From Tetraselmis striata (lineage: Eukaryota > Chlorophyta > Chlorodendrophyceae > Chlorodendrales > Chlorodendraceae), in contig VCJN01003116.1 in assembly GCA_006384855.1 (NCBI GenBank), positions 1-64,000 of the forward strand: a stretch of DNA of 64,000 bases, in the 5' to 3' direction. Within the stretch, counting starts at the first letter, position 1; every line of letters starts with the position of its first letter. Below are positions 22,285 through 33,851 of this stretch, piece by piece. The notes beneath the pieces were generated by a model that did no database searches, had not been told where the DNA came from, and saw only the letters and a program-made list of their open reading frames with translations. The translations under genes and the position numbers were made by a program.

Positions 22285-24854
22285 TTCTGCATGTTTCGCA
22301 TTCACCCGCGCGCCATCTGGGCCGCATGCTTCAGGGTTTCACTCAGGGTTTAGGTTCAAGGGTGTGGAGCGTAGGGTTTTCACACTTTACGGGACTTTCA
22401 TGCCGTATTTTCATTACTTGCCGTATTTTGAGTACTTTGCGTGCATTCTCTGGACGCTCTCCCTGTAACCAAAAAGTTCACTTTCATGCCGACACTCGAG
22501 GTATTCATGGGCCGAGCAGCTGAGCTGCGGGTGCGCTGCCTGCAGGTCTGCCCGCGGCGACATGGACACGATGGTGCCACCCCCGGCGCTTCCGAGCCCC
22601 TCGAGCAGCGGGCAGGCCCCCGCCGGCTGGCCCTTCCCCGGCGCCGGCGCGCCGGCCGGCTTCCCCTTCCCCTTCCCCTTCCCCATCCCAGGCGGCTCCG
22701 CGCCGCTGGGGCTGCCGGTACCGAGCACTCTGCTGCCGCTGGCGCCTCCCGGCCTGGCGGCCGCGCTGGGGCAGAGCACCAGCATCGAGTCGCAGCTCAG
22801 CGCCGCGTCGACGCGCGACGCGCTGCGCTTCATGCTGTCGAGCGAGGGCACCGTCTTCCGAGAGTTCATGCTGGATGAGGTGCGCCAAAGCCCGGCCCAC
22901 CGCCGCCCGGCCCCGCGCACCGCTGCCTCAAATCGTACAGCCAGAATCGCTAAAAACCCCCGAACCCGGAACACAATCCAAACGATGGCCAATACCGGTA
23001 CCCTGGCGTGGACCTGTAGTAAGTAGGGTTGATACACCTTCCGACTACTGGCAAGTGGTCACCTCGTATACCGGGACCCGTACCGCGGTCTGCCTGCCAC
23101 TCATCGGATCATGCCGTCGGATTTGCTCTGCCGCAGTAGTATGGCCGCCCCTCAATAATCCTGAGCGTGCGCATGCCCTGACGTCGGCGGGTGCAGGCGG
23201 TCAAGTCCCTGGACGCGCTGAGCCGCGACCAGCTGCGCACGCTCGTGCTGTCCCTGGGGCTGGGCAACGCGCTCGTGCCGGTGCCGCTGCCGGGGATGCG
23301 CTCCTCCCTCTCGCTTGCGCCCTCCATCACCGAGGTGCGCCCGCCCGCCCGCCCCTCCTCCCGCCCGTTTGCCCCCTCCCCCCCCCCCCCCCCCCCCCCC
23401 CCGCTCGGGCCACCGCCTTCGCTCGGGCCTGCATACCGCACCCTTTGATTGGGTCGGCGGTTCGCGAAATGGATGAATTGTTTTTTGCAGTGCCGAGCCG
23501 AGCGCAGATTCTGTGCCATGTTTGTGGCGTACGGGTGAGGGTACCTACAGGAACCCTCGACACCGGCCTCCGATTGGGCTTGCGTTCAAGCTACAGGAAC
23601 GTTCGCTGTGGCTCCGATATGGCCTCGTCTGCATCTGACCCCTGGCAGGCAGGGCGCTCTCTTCTCCGCATCGGTGTTGCCATTACCGCGCCTGCACCCG
23701 TATCCTGACAGACTTTCAAGTAGGCGCAGGTTCTCCATTCGGGGGAAACGAAACGAACTGTCGCATAGCGGTGCATCTAATATTGGATCTGCGGGTCCAT
23801 AAAGTATTGAATTGTTTTACAGCGCAACGATTGCGTGTGGCATACCCCGGGGGTGTAAACCCCCATAAACCCTAAACCAAACTCTATCCCCAAAACCTTG
23901 ATCCCGGAAAGCCCAAATCCTAAACCCTGAGCTATACCTTAACCTGCACCCGAACCCAATATCTAGCCCTGGAATTCTATTAGGTCCGCAGGTCCTTGTC
24001 TACCCCTCCGGATCCCACCCCCCTGGAATCGAAATACTCCTGCTCATACCCACTACGGTGTGCATGGTGCCGCACCGATGCCAGCATGGGGATTTCGATT
24101 TCATATATTATCCGCACGCTCCTTGGCATTATCACGGGGGTGGATGGGGCGATATACATCCCCGGGATCTGGAGAGACAATTCCTCTTTCTGATGTACAC
24201 ATTATTAAATACGATCCAACAAATGATGATTTGTTTTGCACCTTCACAACCGAATGTTTTTGCTGTATTCTGACTTATTTCTCCGTTTGAGTAGATTTTC
24301 CCTCTCCGGGGGGAGGGGGGGGGGGGTTGTGGGGGGGGGTTGGTCTCTCCGCTATTTCTCTGAGCTGTTTTTTTGGAGAGAAAAGAGGGGGGGGGGGGGG
24401 GGGGGGTTGTTCAATACGACACCTCCCCCCCTCCCCCCCCTCTACCAAATGATATACCACGAACCACCTGATAATAATAATAGATTTGATACTATACCAG
24501 TACTACATCCGTGAAGCGTGGTTACGGCATTTAGCCAACGCGTGGTCATGGTAGCTGGCACCGCACCAGCATCTTGAGTGAGCCGCTGACCTCGTGCCCC
24601 ATTCTGCCCCCCTACCCCCTTACGCCCACGAGGAGGACCGCGTGGTGATTTCCAACCTCGACAAGCTCCTCACCTTCCTGACGGGCCGCGACGCCGGCAA
24701 GCCCGCGGACCCCGCGGCCACGGCCGCCATGGCGCAGGAGCTGCTGCCCATCATGCCGGGCGTCGCAGCGGAGCTGCTGCCGGAGATCAGCCAGCGGCTG
24801 GTCAGCCGGGTCGGCGCCCGCCTAGTGCGCGACCTGCTTGTCGCGGAGGCCTGA
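18551..24854 (+). CDS. ABC1K3: ABC1K3-like plastid ABC1/UbiB-family kinase, complete 10-exon gene
   Basis: Exons 18551-18667, 18789-18956, 19737-19848, 20457-20662, 20756-20821, 21054-21911, 22024-22223, 22546-22879, 23197-23334, 24633-24854. All junctions keep phase and total 807 codons (806 residues). The N-terminus (MAPSLMSVRTQAGLRPAAAG) is Arg/Ser/Ala-rich like a plastid transit peptide. ABC1 hallmarks: KxGQ in YIKLGQALSIRPD (about residue 175), Ala-rich loop AAASLGQVYKG, Lys in VAVKVQRP, HADPHPGN (about 385) and LDFG (about 405). The C-terminal extension (EEDRVVISNLDKLLTFL to the end) matches the plant ABC1K3 type, known from plastoglobules and prenylquinone metabolism. Residues about 590-625 are a Pro/Gly/Phe-rich insert (GFPFPFPFPIPGG). 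The donor at 21912 (gag/gtcccc) is weak. Substrate is unknown in this organism. Confidence 0.95.
19864..19881. repeat. C homopolymer after a splice donor (ABC1K3 intron 3)
   Basis: The run of about 18 C starts 15 bases after the donor at 19849. ABC1K3 introns starting at 20822, 21912, 22224 and 23335 show the same arrangement, with C-runs at about 20829, 21914, 22254 and 23379. Confidence 0.85.
23855..23965. repeat. Degenerate telomere-like (CCCTAAA) tract inside an ABC1K3 intron
   Basis: Irregular runs such as aaccctaaac and aatcctaaaccctgagc, related to the plant-type CCCTAAA repeat, lie in the 1.3-kb last intron. Shorter agggtttagg-like pieces occur at about 22335-22355 and 25660-25680. 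The array is imperfect, so this is an interstitial relic or chance low complexity and not a telomere. Confidence 0.5.
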
Positions 24855-25683
24855 GCAGCCGCCGTGCTCAAAATACAATAAAGAGAATGTAGCAGGCAGA
24901 AAACACTTGAAGAGGCACAACCCAAACCCCACAAGCAGCAGTCAGAGCCCGCTTCAACAGTCTGATGGCCCGTGGAGGGAGGGGCCGTGCATGCTCTCAT
25001 CAGAAAAAAGCAGCATGAAATGCTTCAAGGTTTCATTCGGGGATTGTTCACAGCGTGTAATTATAAGTACTGATAGTAGCGACCACGGCACGCAACTGCA
25101 CAAGTGGATTCCCCGACACTCCATATCACTCCCCTTTGCACAGTGATCATAATAGAACTAACGGAGTACTATCGGGGACTGCAGAGGGCTTAAGCCCGTA
25201 TTTGAGTGGATTCCAGATCACATGTTCATCATCTGAGACCCGGAATCTGTGAGCGTCTGCATCTGAATAGGGCCATCACATGTTGATATGCTGTTTTAGG
25301 TGCCTTAAACACTCAAATAAAATGGGGGAGGGATAGAAAGCCGAAATGCAAGTCGGAACCGCTAACAGTATTTTGTGCGGTTCACATCATCCACATCATT
25401 GTCGCCACGCATTGTTCTTGCTGCTGTCGATCCAGGCTCGTCGTGTACCGAGTGCCGGTATACTTGCCTGCCCCGGTGCCCGTCCCTCTCCAGCCCTGGT
25501 GCGCGTGTGCAATAACTACACCAGCCGCAATGACTTTACCACATCACACCCCTCACTCGACACGCACAACCCCTTCTCTGCGTTGCCGTCATGTAGTAAC
25601 GGTACTTCACGGCACCCTTTCGGCTTGCCTTCGCGTCGCCCTCGGTGGCACTCGCGTTCGGGTTTTAGGGTTTTGTAGGGTTA
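24855..25683. other. ABC1K3 3' flank; no further gene seen
   Basis: Just after the stop is an aataaa-containing stretch (caaaatacaataaagaga), and a tgtaat at about 25056. tgtaa is the usual poly(A) signal of many green algae, so either could be used. The rest to 25683 shows no supported coding or repeat feature apart from a ggttttagggttttgtaggg stretch near 25660. Confidence 0.45.
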
Positions 25684-26678
25684 CGCCAGCTCGACTACGA
25701 GGATGGACTGGTTGACGGCCTGGCGAGCAGCCGCCTGGTCGACGTCCATGGTTTCATGCATGCATGATGGCGGGTACGGTCGGGGTGGACGAAGCACGAG
25801 CAGATGAGCCGGCGGGGTTGCGACTGATAGCCACAGGCATCCGGCGGAAGCAGGGAGGGCTGCCTTTAGGGGTTCGAGCTAGAGCTCGGGGAAATAAATG
25901 TGAGGTGCAGTAGTGCGGCGCAGTATTGAGGCAAGGACAAGTGGTTTGAGCCGACGGATTCTGGTTACATGCCGGTTGGCCGCCGGCTTATAACTGGCAA
26001 GTCGTGGCAGATCGGGCTAGAGGTCACGGATGACCGGGCACTAGCAGTCAGATGGCACCATATGTAGTATTACATATGTGGGCCGCGGGGATTAACCTGG
26101 CGCATTGGGTGCATGCAAGCATACGATTATAGTCGTAAGGATGATGAGGATGGTTACACGTATTATGCAAATAATGATATTGTAACAATGGCGCGGCTAT
26201 GGGTGCATGCATAGGTAGGGTTGGGGTCTAGAGCGTAACATGTTTAGTGAAAGCGTGGAGGGAAAACGGAGTCAAGGGGGCGTTGTGTGTATCACAGAGA
26301 AACTGGAAGATGGCAGGCTCAGCTTGCAATGATCTAAACTAGTTATGGGTTTCCTCCTTTACTAATTAACCGCTTTTTCTGGCTACATGTGTAGTTGCGA
26401 AGTGGTGCGGGTAATATATCACCCGTCGCTGCGCCCGTAGTTCGTGTGCATCACGGGTAGACATAGAAGCAGCCGTAACAGCAGATCCTGCCATCTTCCA
26501 GTTTCGATGAGTAAGACACAACGCCCTCCCTGCCCCCGACTCCGTTTTCCCTCCACGCTTTTCTAACCTTTCTACAATTTCGGCTCTTGACCGTGTACAA
26601 CACCCAGCGCGAACGTTTTGGCAAAACATACTCAACTTCAAAACTGCGTACTCGTACTAGTACCAGTTTTCTGCGATC

Positions 26679-27482
26679 ACTGATGTGTTCACGACTCCCT
26701 GGATATCGCTGTACGCCAGGAGGGGATGACTTGTTCCAGCAGGCCGTGCCTCTCGGCAATATACCGCACCCTGGGATGAACTCAAGGACCTGGTGCCGGA
26801 CGCTCAGCTCTCCCTTCCGGCGTTCAACGTCGTGAACGGGAGCTATTATAATTCATCCCGGAGCTTATTGAAGCCCACGCTGCTGGAGTTCAAAAGTATA
26901 CATACGGTACGGGGTCAAGTACACTGCGGTGCCGCCCCAGGCCACGGCTGCTATGGATGCCGGTTTGAGCGCTCTCCGATGGGCGACATAAGACGGAATT
27001 TGGCATTGCGGAATGTGGCGTGGCACAACACGGAGCCGGGACGGTAGGGCCCTTTTCGGGACATATTGGATATGTCGGAGTACACGAGCATGCTGGTCTT
27101 CGGCACAATGGGTGAGGCGGTGGGCAAGGTGGTGCACCGCACTGTTCGCGGTGTCGCATGCATGGCCGCGGATCGGGGTGCTCTCTCATCGTGGGGCACT
27201 CGGTGCACCACCCGGAATCACCAAGAGGCCTTATTCGTAAGAAATTTCCCCGGGTTCTTGAGCTTGGTGGTGGCTCGAGAGTGTGCTCGCTGCCTCATTT
27301 GACGGCGCAGATTCGTCCGGCATCCCGTTGCTGAAGATGCACAGCACGTCTATGGATCACCCTCGCTCGCACACGTGGATCACCGTCGCACGCGTGGGTC
27401 ACATGCATGTGTGGCCCGGACTCTGAACCGTTCGCGCATCACTCATCAATCCCGCCTTGTGCGGGATGCGGGCCGCTTTTAG
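26679..27482 (+). pseudogene. Copy 2 of the unrecognised repeated ORF (decayed)
   Basis: Homologous to 8389-9430 and 54551-55285: shared words DLVPDAQLSLPAFNVVNGSY, MWRGTTRSRD (frame-shifted), HQEALFVRNFPGFLSLVVAR and the closing VRDAGRF. It is broken by stops and frame changes at several points, for example a stop after ISLYARRG near 26725. A run of extra tandem cacacgtggatcacc units lies near 27370. The 3' motif tttttgtaattcacac follows the stop by about 70 bases. It is the most decayed of the three copies. Confidence 0.65.
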
Positions 27483-28480
27483 GCGGCTTGCTGTGTTGAT
27501 CTTAGCACTACTACGTCGTACTTAGAGCGGTAGTGAATTTGTTACTGGCTTTTTTGTAATTCACACCAGTTTACTATTGGTACCGGGCAGCAGCTGAGGA
27601 GGCGGGCGCGGCTACCGTACCGCCTCGGCCAGAACAACCGAATAAGGGGCGAAGGAAACATACCGCTCCCCGTGTGGAGCGGGCGCGGTGGGGTCTGTAA
27701 ACATACCGGGCGGGTCCGAGATGCCCAGGACATCAAATCTGTGACGTCACATATTAGCTGCGCCTATAAATAATCGACAATTAACTGTCTCATATTCGCA
27801 AGAATCTAGAGGAGACAATTGGAAGCTATTTTGAAATATGTGACGTCACAGATTGCCTATCTGCGATATGTGACGATTGTTTATCTAGGCCATCGCATTT
27901 TGTTATGTTGCTTAAGGTCCCCCCCCCCTCCCATTTTTTGAGCGCCCCGTTCCTGAAAGTTGACGGAATATGCATATGCTATCCTATATATACATATATA
28001 TAAACAAATGTATTTACACTGTAATAGAGTAATGTCAAACGCGCATCTCAAGCCAGGATAGCAGCGAGGGTGTTTGTGATGTGTAGAGGAATGAATGCAC
28101 AAGGATGAAGGACCACACTATCACTACTTTGATCACAGCGAGGGCAGAAAACATCAAGGCATGGAATATTATGGTATGCTGGACCGTCAATCCCTTGCAA
28201 ATTATCTGACACTGCGCCTGGCAATTCTTCCATTGCCCTCTAGGTGCCATGGAGGTGGTGCGCTACTGGGTTTGCCCCCTGCCCATATGCTCGCTCAGTA
28301 CTGCGCTCTGCTGCCCGCATACTTTCTCTGGCCCGCTCGGCGGCGGCAGCTGCTGCTCAGATGTTATCAAGCCGGCGATAGAGCGGTTGGGAACCCCATT
28401 GTATGCATACGCTACATACAGGTAGAACAGTCTTCCATTGCAAGGAGAGCTAAGCATCAATCAACCTGCCGGGCTTGTGA
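27483..28480. other. Centre of the inverted repeat, no gene supported
   Basis: Contains the repeat motif tttttgtaattcacac (27552), a C-run at about 27920 and a sequence near 27885-27965 that is similar in inverted orientation to 8025-8095. Frames at 28035-28510 show no recognisable motif. Confidence 0.45.
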
Positions 28481-29428
28481 TACACGGTCAAGAGCCGAAA
28501 TTGTAGAAAGGTAAGTAGAACTGTAAAAGCGTGGAGGGAAAACGGAGTCGGGGGCGAGGGGGGAGGGGGGGGGGGGGGGGGGGGGGGCGTTGTGTCTTAC
28601 TCATCGAAATTGGAAGATGGCAGGATCTGCTGTGACGGCTGCTTCTATGTCTACCCGTGATGCACACGAACTACGGGCGCAGCGACGGGTGAACTAATAC
28701 CTGCACCACTTCGCAACTACACATGTAGCCAGAAAAAGCGGTTAATTAGTAAAGGAGGAAACCCATAAACTAGTTTAGATCATTGCAAGCTGAGCCTGCC
28801 ATCCTCCAGTTTCTCTGTGATACACACAACGCCCCCTTGACTCCGTTTTCCCTCCACGCTTTCACTAAACATGTTACGCTCTAGACCCCAACCCTACCTA
28901 TGCATGCACCCATAGCCGCGCCATTGTTACAATATCATTATTTGCATAATACGTGTAACCATCCTCATCATCTTTACGACTATAATCGTATGCTTGCATG
29001 CACCCAATGCCCCAGGTTAATCCCCGCGGCCCACATATGTAATACTACATATGGTGCCATCTGACTGCTAGTGCCCGGTCCTCCGTGACCTCTAGCCCGA
29101 TCTGCCACGACTTGCCAGTTATAAGCTGGCGGCCAACCGGCATGTAACCAGAATCCGTCGGCTCAAACCACTTGTCCTTGCCTCAATACTGCACCGCACT
29201 ACTGCACCTCACATTTATTTCCCCGAGCTCTAGCTCGAACCCCTAAAGGCAGCCCTCCCTGCTTCCGCCGGATGCCTGTAGCTATCAGTCGCAACCCCGC
29301 CGGCTCATCTGCTCGTGCTTCGTCCACCCCGACCGTACCCGCCATCATGCATACATGAAACCATGGACGTCGACAAGGCGGCTGCTCGGCAGGCCATCAA
29401 CCAGTCCATCCTCGTAGTCGAGCTGGCG
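28481..29428 (+). repeat. Right arm of the 0.9-kb inverted repeat
   Basis: Carries the 5' region of the Gag-like element, including an internal 85-bp inverted repeat whose arms read aaagcgtggagggaaaacgg and the reverse. The left partner is 25684-26597. Confidence 0.85.
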
Positions 29429-30211
29429 AAGGGCAAGACTCGCGCCCCGAACAACGACTTGCCCGTCTCGTATCGCATCGTTCCTAAAGCGTCGCGACTT
29501 GCGTCAGCTCGTCCGCTTCCTGACCGACATGTGCGAGACCATCGCGGGCATGTGCTGGATCCAACCCTCGAGTCCTGGCTCACCCGCCAGTTCGACCCCC
29601 AGTCCGACGCTGGTATGGCATATCGCGACCTCCTACTCGCAACGCTCGAGGCCGAGCACGAGATCGCCACTTGTGTCTTCGCTCCCACCAGGTTCGACGG
29701 GCTCGACGACTTCAACTCCGAGCTCGTCGCCTACTTCTACATCAACGCCCATTCGCATGGCCTCGTCATGCGCCACTGCACCAAGCTTTACATCTCCCAC
29801 CGTGATTTTCTCATGCCCAAGTCCAACGCCGAGCTTGCTCAGCTCATCCGCCGGACGTTCGACGTCATCCCGGCCGAGCAGCGCTACTCGGAGTACACCA
29901 TGGTCGGCGTCATCCTCGCCGCTATCCCCGACTCGGCTGTCAACGCCCTTGAGGCTGCCGCCCGCCATGCCAACGAGCAGTTCGACACCTACGAGACTGT
30001 CTTGCGCCACCTCGAGGCCGCCGTCGACATCGAACACAACGGTGGCAACAAGCGCCCAAGCCCTGCCGACCCCGAGACTGACCCGCCGAACAAGTACATC
30101 CGTCCCGGCGCTAGTCCATTTTCTGCGGGCACTGCCCCGACCCCCTCCCCCCGCCCCCCTCCGACTGTCAAGACTGCCGGGATTGATAAGTTGTCCATTG
30201 ACCGCAAATAA
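29363..30211 (+). CDS. Gag-like or hypothetical protein of a retroelement
   Basis: 282 residues from ATG 29363 (MDVDKAAARQAINQSILVVE). I recognise no catalytic motif. The body (residues about 70-230) looks helical and capsid-like (GMAYRDLLLATLEAEHEIAT, LVAYFYINAHSHGLVMRHCT, YETVLRHLEAAVDIEH), followed by a Pro-rich basic tail (NKRPSPADPETDPPNKYIRP). Size, tail and association with a repeated 5' region suggest Gag. No RT follows before 30650, so the element is truncated or non-autonomous. The reverse complement of its first 22 codons sits in the left arm near 25684-25750 with small substitutions (DQ for DK, AV for AI). Confidence 0.55.
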   Translation: MDVDKAAARQAINQSILVVELAKGKTRAPNNDLPVSYRIVPKASRLASARPLPDRHVRDHRGHVLDPTLESWLTRQFDPQSDAGMAYRDLLLATLEAEHEIATCVFAPTRFDGLDDFNSELVAYFYINAHSHGLVMRHCTKLYISHRDFLMPKSNAELAQLIRRTFDVIPAEQRYSEYTMVGVILAAIPDSAVNALEAAARHANEQFDTYETVLRHLEAAVDIEHNGGNKRPSPADPETDPPNKYIRPGASPFSAGTAPTPSPRPPPTVKTAGIDKLSIDRK

Positions 30212-30665
30212 CGGTTTGGGGCGGGCTGTGATGAATCGTGTTGTAATTCAGTCGATTTTCGACCGGTCTCGCCGTGTATATCCCTGAACCCGATGCTTGC
30301 TATGTGCATGGCCTGTCCCCGAACGAGCAGCCAATCATGTGAGAGCGGTCGAGCAACACCCGGCGTCAGCACACCATGTGGTCTCCTCTTCCGGTCACTA
30401 ACTGCCGGTCGAGTCGGAGCACATGTTGCCGCCATCGCGCGCTCAAGCTACCCGGTTCATGCATGCCTCCGCCGACCTTGTCATGCCTGCAGATAATTGA
30501 TCTGCCAGCCTCTCTAGCATCGAATGCCGTGCCGCGGTTCACCGCTATCCCCTGGATGCTAGCAAGGATGAGGATGGCATGCGCCCCCCCCCCCTCATAC
30601 CAGCCATGGGTTAGGCGGCAGCGGCGTGATCTCTAGACCAGATTTACAGCTCTCTATGGCCACAA
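30212..30665. other. Gap after the Gag-like ORF
   Basis: No supported gene. A C-run lies at about 30583 and a G-run starts at 30667. Confidence 0.4.
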
Positions 30666-32400
30666 GTGGGGGGGGGGGGGGGTGTTAAGTACCCCAGCTA
30701 TGATCGCACAGACCACGCACCTACAGTTTCCGCGGCAGCAGCGGCAGCTGTAGCGCACAAACGCGTTGAGCATGCGCTTCCGGGTGCCAGCGATGAAGAT
30801 GTTATCGCCATCTTCGTGTCGTTCTTCAAGATACATCGCAGCATGTGGACAGCCATAAGCACCAAGGTTGAACCCAATGTGGCGGTTCAAGCGGAGAAGG
30901 ATGCGGTGGTAATGATACATGAGCACATATATCATGTCGCGCTGGCCCGCTAGCTACACTCACTTGTCTTGCACGGAGAGACGCTGGCAAGCGCTCATCA
31001 ACCACACCTCCAACCGTGTCGTGCAGCATGCTGATGGCGCATGAGCGTCCATCCACATCAGGGTACCAAACGGCACTATCATGTCATTATAGCCATCCAA
31101 GCGATGGGTGATAGATGCGCACAGACTTTACCTTCGGTCTCTTGGCTTCAAGTCGGCCAAAGGCGCCCCCTACATGAACCCGTCGCAGGTCCCGGTGGAT
31201 CGCCTCTTGTTTTGTGGAGGACGGGCATGGTGGTGTTGTGGAACGGCATGTTGATGGACATTCAGGTGTTGGGAGATGCGAGTACACTGTGGAAGTCTCT
31301 GTATGTGAATGGCACTTTGATCTGCCCGAAGACACTGAAGCTGACATAGGCATTTGAGGGCAAGGGGAGCGAGAGCGTAATGTCGCTGGAGCACCTATGA
31401 GCGGTGGGATTCTACCTTAGCGACGACGGCGACATGGCGTTGATGTTGAGGGCGCTCCCCAACATTGTCGCAGACCTGGAGCGCATGCAGGTGGAGGGCG
31501 TCACTGTGAACGGCATGCACATCAACGTCAAGCTCTTCCTCGGCGGCGACCTGAAATTCCTAGTGGCGCTGCTTGGGCTGGCAAGCTGTTGCAGCTTTTG
31601 TTGTTGCCCGTTCTGCCTCGTGACACATTTGCAGCTGGCACTCACCGAGAAAGCGATGCAGGCAGTCAAGGTGATGGAGCGCACAATGCAGCATGTACAA
31701 ATGTGCACGCACATACCTCACCCGCCGATGTCATCAATCCATGGCCTAGCCGAAGCGGACTGCACTCATGCGATACCGCCTCGCCCGGAAGTGCAGGGCC
31801 CAGTGACGGCATCCGGCACGCCGCCGGCATCGCCGTACCCGATGGCTCTGGCCGTGCACGGCCCAGCCACGGCGGACGGCAGACCTCTAGCGCCGCTATC
31901 CCTTCCGCCGGTCTCCACATGCATAGCATGCGGCGAGGGTAGCATGGCCAAGACAAAGACAAAGCCATCGCGTCATGAGCCCAAGTACTGTGGGGAGGTG
32001 TTCACAACCGCTACTTTGGCAGAGCATCGGAATCAAGGACGCTGCCCGCAGGACATGGCAGCAGCACCACGGAGGCGTTGATCGCAAGGGCGCCCTGCTT
32101 ACCTTTATCTTGATCTCCAGGATCATGGTTGACATCCTCCATGTCAGTCTGCGAGTGGTGCCTTCCCTATTCAGAGCGACAATATCAGCGCACTATACTC
32201 CAAAGAAGGCGTTGGATGCAAGTGTCAACTTGGGCCTTACACACGCTGGACATTGCGGTGTCTAAGGACACCGCAGAGCGGACCGCCACAAGGAAAGAAG
32301 CAACCATCGGCACAGAAAGCTAGCCAAGTACTACCGGTGGGCGGCTGCTGGACAACTTCAAGGAACTCGTCGATATGGTGCACAAGCCACGCACCACGCA
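30666..32400 (+). mobile_element. Decayed unclassified DNA-transposon-like region
   Basis: Plus-strand open pieces at 30666-30953, 31060-31350 and 31404-32081 are interrupted by stops and lack a common frame. The best preserved piece is described separately. The region is cut off on its right by a CACTG-type terminus at 32432. Neither element end was found. Confidence 0.4.
31404..32081 (+). pseudogene. Transposase-like fragment with D-x-K-F-L and Cys pairs
   Basis: 225 residues. The stretch MALMLRALPNIVADLERMQV ... VKLFLGGDLKFLVALLGLAS, followed by CCPFC, resembles uncharacterised eukaryotic transposon proteins with a G-x-D-x-K-F-L ... C-x2-C pattern (remembered similarity, not searched). 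Downstream comes a Pro-rich low-complexity part and a second Cys pair (STCIACGEG). There is no convincing start, and the preceding in-frame sequence contains stops, so this is a remnant. The family is unassigned. Confidence 0.45.
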
Positions 32401-32431
32401 CCGCCAACCACCGCAAAAACTTCCTGCCATG

Positions 32432-32725
32432 CACTGTGAGATTCAGATGTGACGTAAGTGTGCCCTAGTGGTGACGAACGACGACATACGGGGACGACAC
32501 GGGACGGACGAGGGACGTGGATTTCATACCGAGTAGCGACGACTATCGCGCGCGACCTGTAAAGTAATACATGAATTTCTCGTTTCCATAACTTCATCAA
32601 ATTGATATGCGCACGCGGGCTCGCGTGTCGCGCGCCGACGTGGAGCACCCGGGCTAAGTGCAGGCGGCTGCACGTACTCGCTGCACATCGCCGCACATCG
32701 TTGCACATCGCTCCACATCGCGGGG
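32432..32725 (+). repeat. CACTG-type transposon terminus (left end)
   Basis: Starts cactgtgagattcagatgtg. About 290 bp are inverted relative to the right end of the nested element (47340-47626), including the stretch around gaatttctcgtttccata. It may be the displaced left end of the outer CACTA-like copy, separated from its transposase by later insertions, or a solo end. A degenerate cacatcg subterminal array follows at 32685-32720. Confidence 0.75.
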
Positions 32726-33128
32726 TCGCTGGCGTCGCGGTGCGCCATGCTGGCGGGCCGCGCCCCCGGCCCCTGCCAAGGAGAATCACGATAGGTACTT
32801 GCACGGTGCGGCGGCCGACTCTCGCGAAGCCCGTGCGTGCCCGCACAGCAATGGTGCTTAGTTCGCGCGTAGCGTTGCGGCACAGCATGCATGTGCCGGC
32901 AGGGTGCCGGGAGTGCCTGGCAAACCATGATCGCAGGCTGCCGGCATGCGATCATGGCTTGCGCGGCAGTCACGGCGGAGGTGTGGGCCGGTGTCGCGGA
33001 GGCGCTGGGCCAGTGGATGCTTTTATTACACTGGCGGGGCATCACTTCGCCGTTGTGGGCGGTGCCCACCACAAAACTGCTCCTGCCTAATTTTCTATAC
33101 ATTTGAGATTTAGACTTTAGGGGGGCGG
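32726..33128. other. Gap between CACTG end and minus-strand ORF
   Basis: GC-rich sequence with no supported gene. Probably element interior. Confidence 0.35.
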
Positions 33129-33851
33129 CTAGGGCACCTTCGTGAGGTCTGCCACAGTTGGAAGCCGCGCCAAGTGTTCCCTGGAAGCTGTGAGGATACT
33201 GCGCCTCCCCGGGCTTACCGTTGGGAAGTACCCCTCGCGCCACTTATGAATGGGTTCCATGTGCGCAAGCCTTGGCGGGGAAGTCGCGGTCCACGTCAAA
33301 GGGGCATAGGGGAGGAAAGACCCGACGTGGTGCGTGCTCCCGGGGATTGCCGCTCTGTCTGTCTCCCACTTGTGGGCTTCCTTAGTGATGTCGGACAGGA
33401 ACCGGCTGAATCTGTCCGTCTGAATCCATGTGTGGGTGAGGGCTTCTTGCACCACGCGTGCGGTCAGCCGCATGAGTTGGAACAGCGGGAACTGCTCCGC
33501 GTGGGCCCCAGCGAGGAGCGGCAACATAGCCCCGTCGTCGTCGTTCTCGACGAGTACAGCGGCATGCTTCGCAGCGATCTCGAGCATATCCTCGGCGCCT
33601 TGCAGCCAAACCGAATCCGAACCGTGGAGGTATGTGAGACGCGTATCATCGTCGACGATGTCCCCGTCCAGGTCGGGCTGGTCAAGCTGGAAGAGCTTGC
33701 GCTGGGCGAGCGCGTCCGCGCCGACATCCAGCAACGTGTGCCAGTGCCAAGCGTGGCGCAGGGAGCGGTAGAGGGCCGGGTTGCTGGACTTGGTGGGAGT
33801 CCAGCCGCCGGGGAGATGGATGTATTCCCCTCTTCTGTCCTCGTCGGTGAG
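33129..33851 (-). pseudogene. Unrecognised ORF cut by the foldback element
   Basis: An open minus-strand frame ends DLTKVP at 33129. The native part probably starts near LTDEDRRGEYIHLPGGW; upstream the frame runs into the arm of the foldback element at 33852. About 240 residues remain (HAWHWHTLLDVGADALAQRK, DDTRLTYLHGSDSVWLQG, PLFQLMRLTARVVQEAL). I recognise no domain. The other half is not seen at 36074, so the 5' part is lost or was never adjacent. Confidence 0.4.

Larger units (their letters stand above)
25684..29428. mobile_element. Large inverted repeat: two head-to-head 5' ends of one element
   Basis: The left arm 25684-26597 is the reverse complement of the right arm 28481-29428. Sizes are 914 and 948 bp; part of the difference is a G-run at 28566-28587. 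The right arm continues into a Gag-like ORF (29363-30211). The left arm stops about 66 bases into the same ORF, so it is a truncated 5' end in opposite orientation. Each arm contains a shorter inverted repeat of about 85 bp (28527-28632 against 28790-28872; equivalent at 26240-26330 and 26480-26570). The 1.9-kb centre holds copy 2 of the unknown repeated ORF. Confidence 0.78.

Noticed and set aside
30666..32081. Assignment of the decayed transposase-like region to a named superfamily
   Set aside because: Only one weak pattern (DLKFL plus Cys pairs) is visible and no ends were found, so I left it unclassified.
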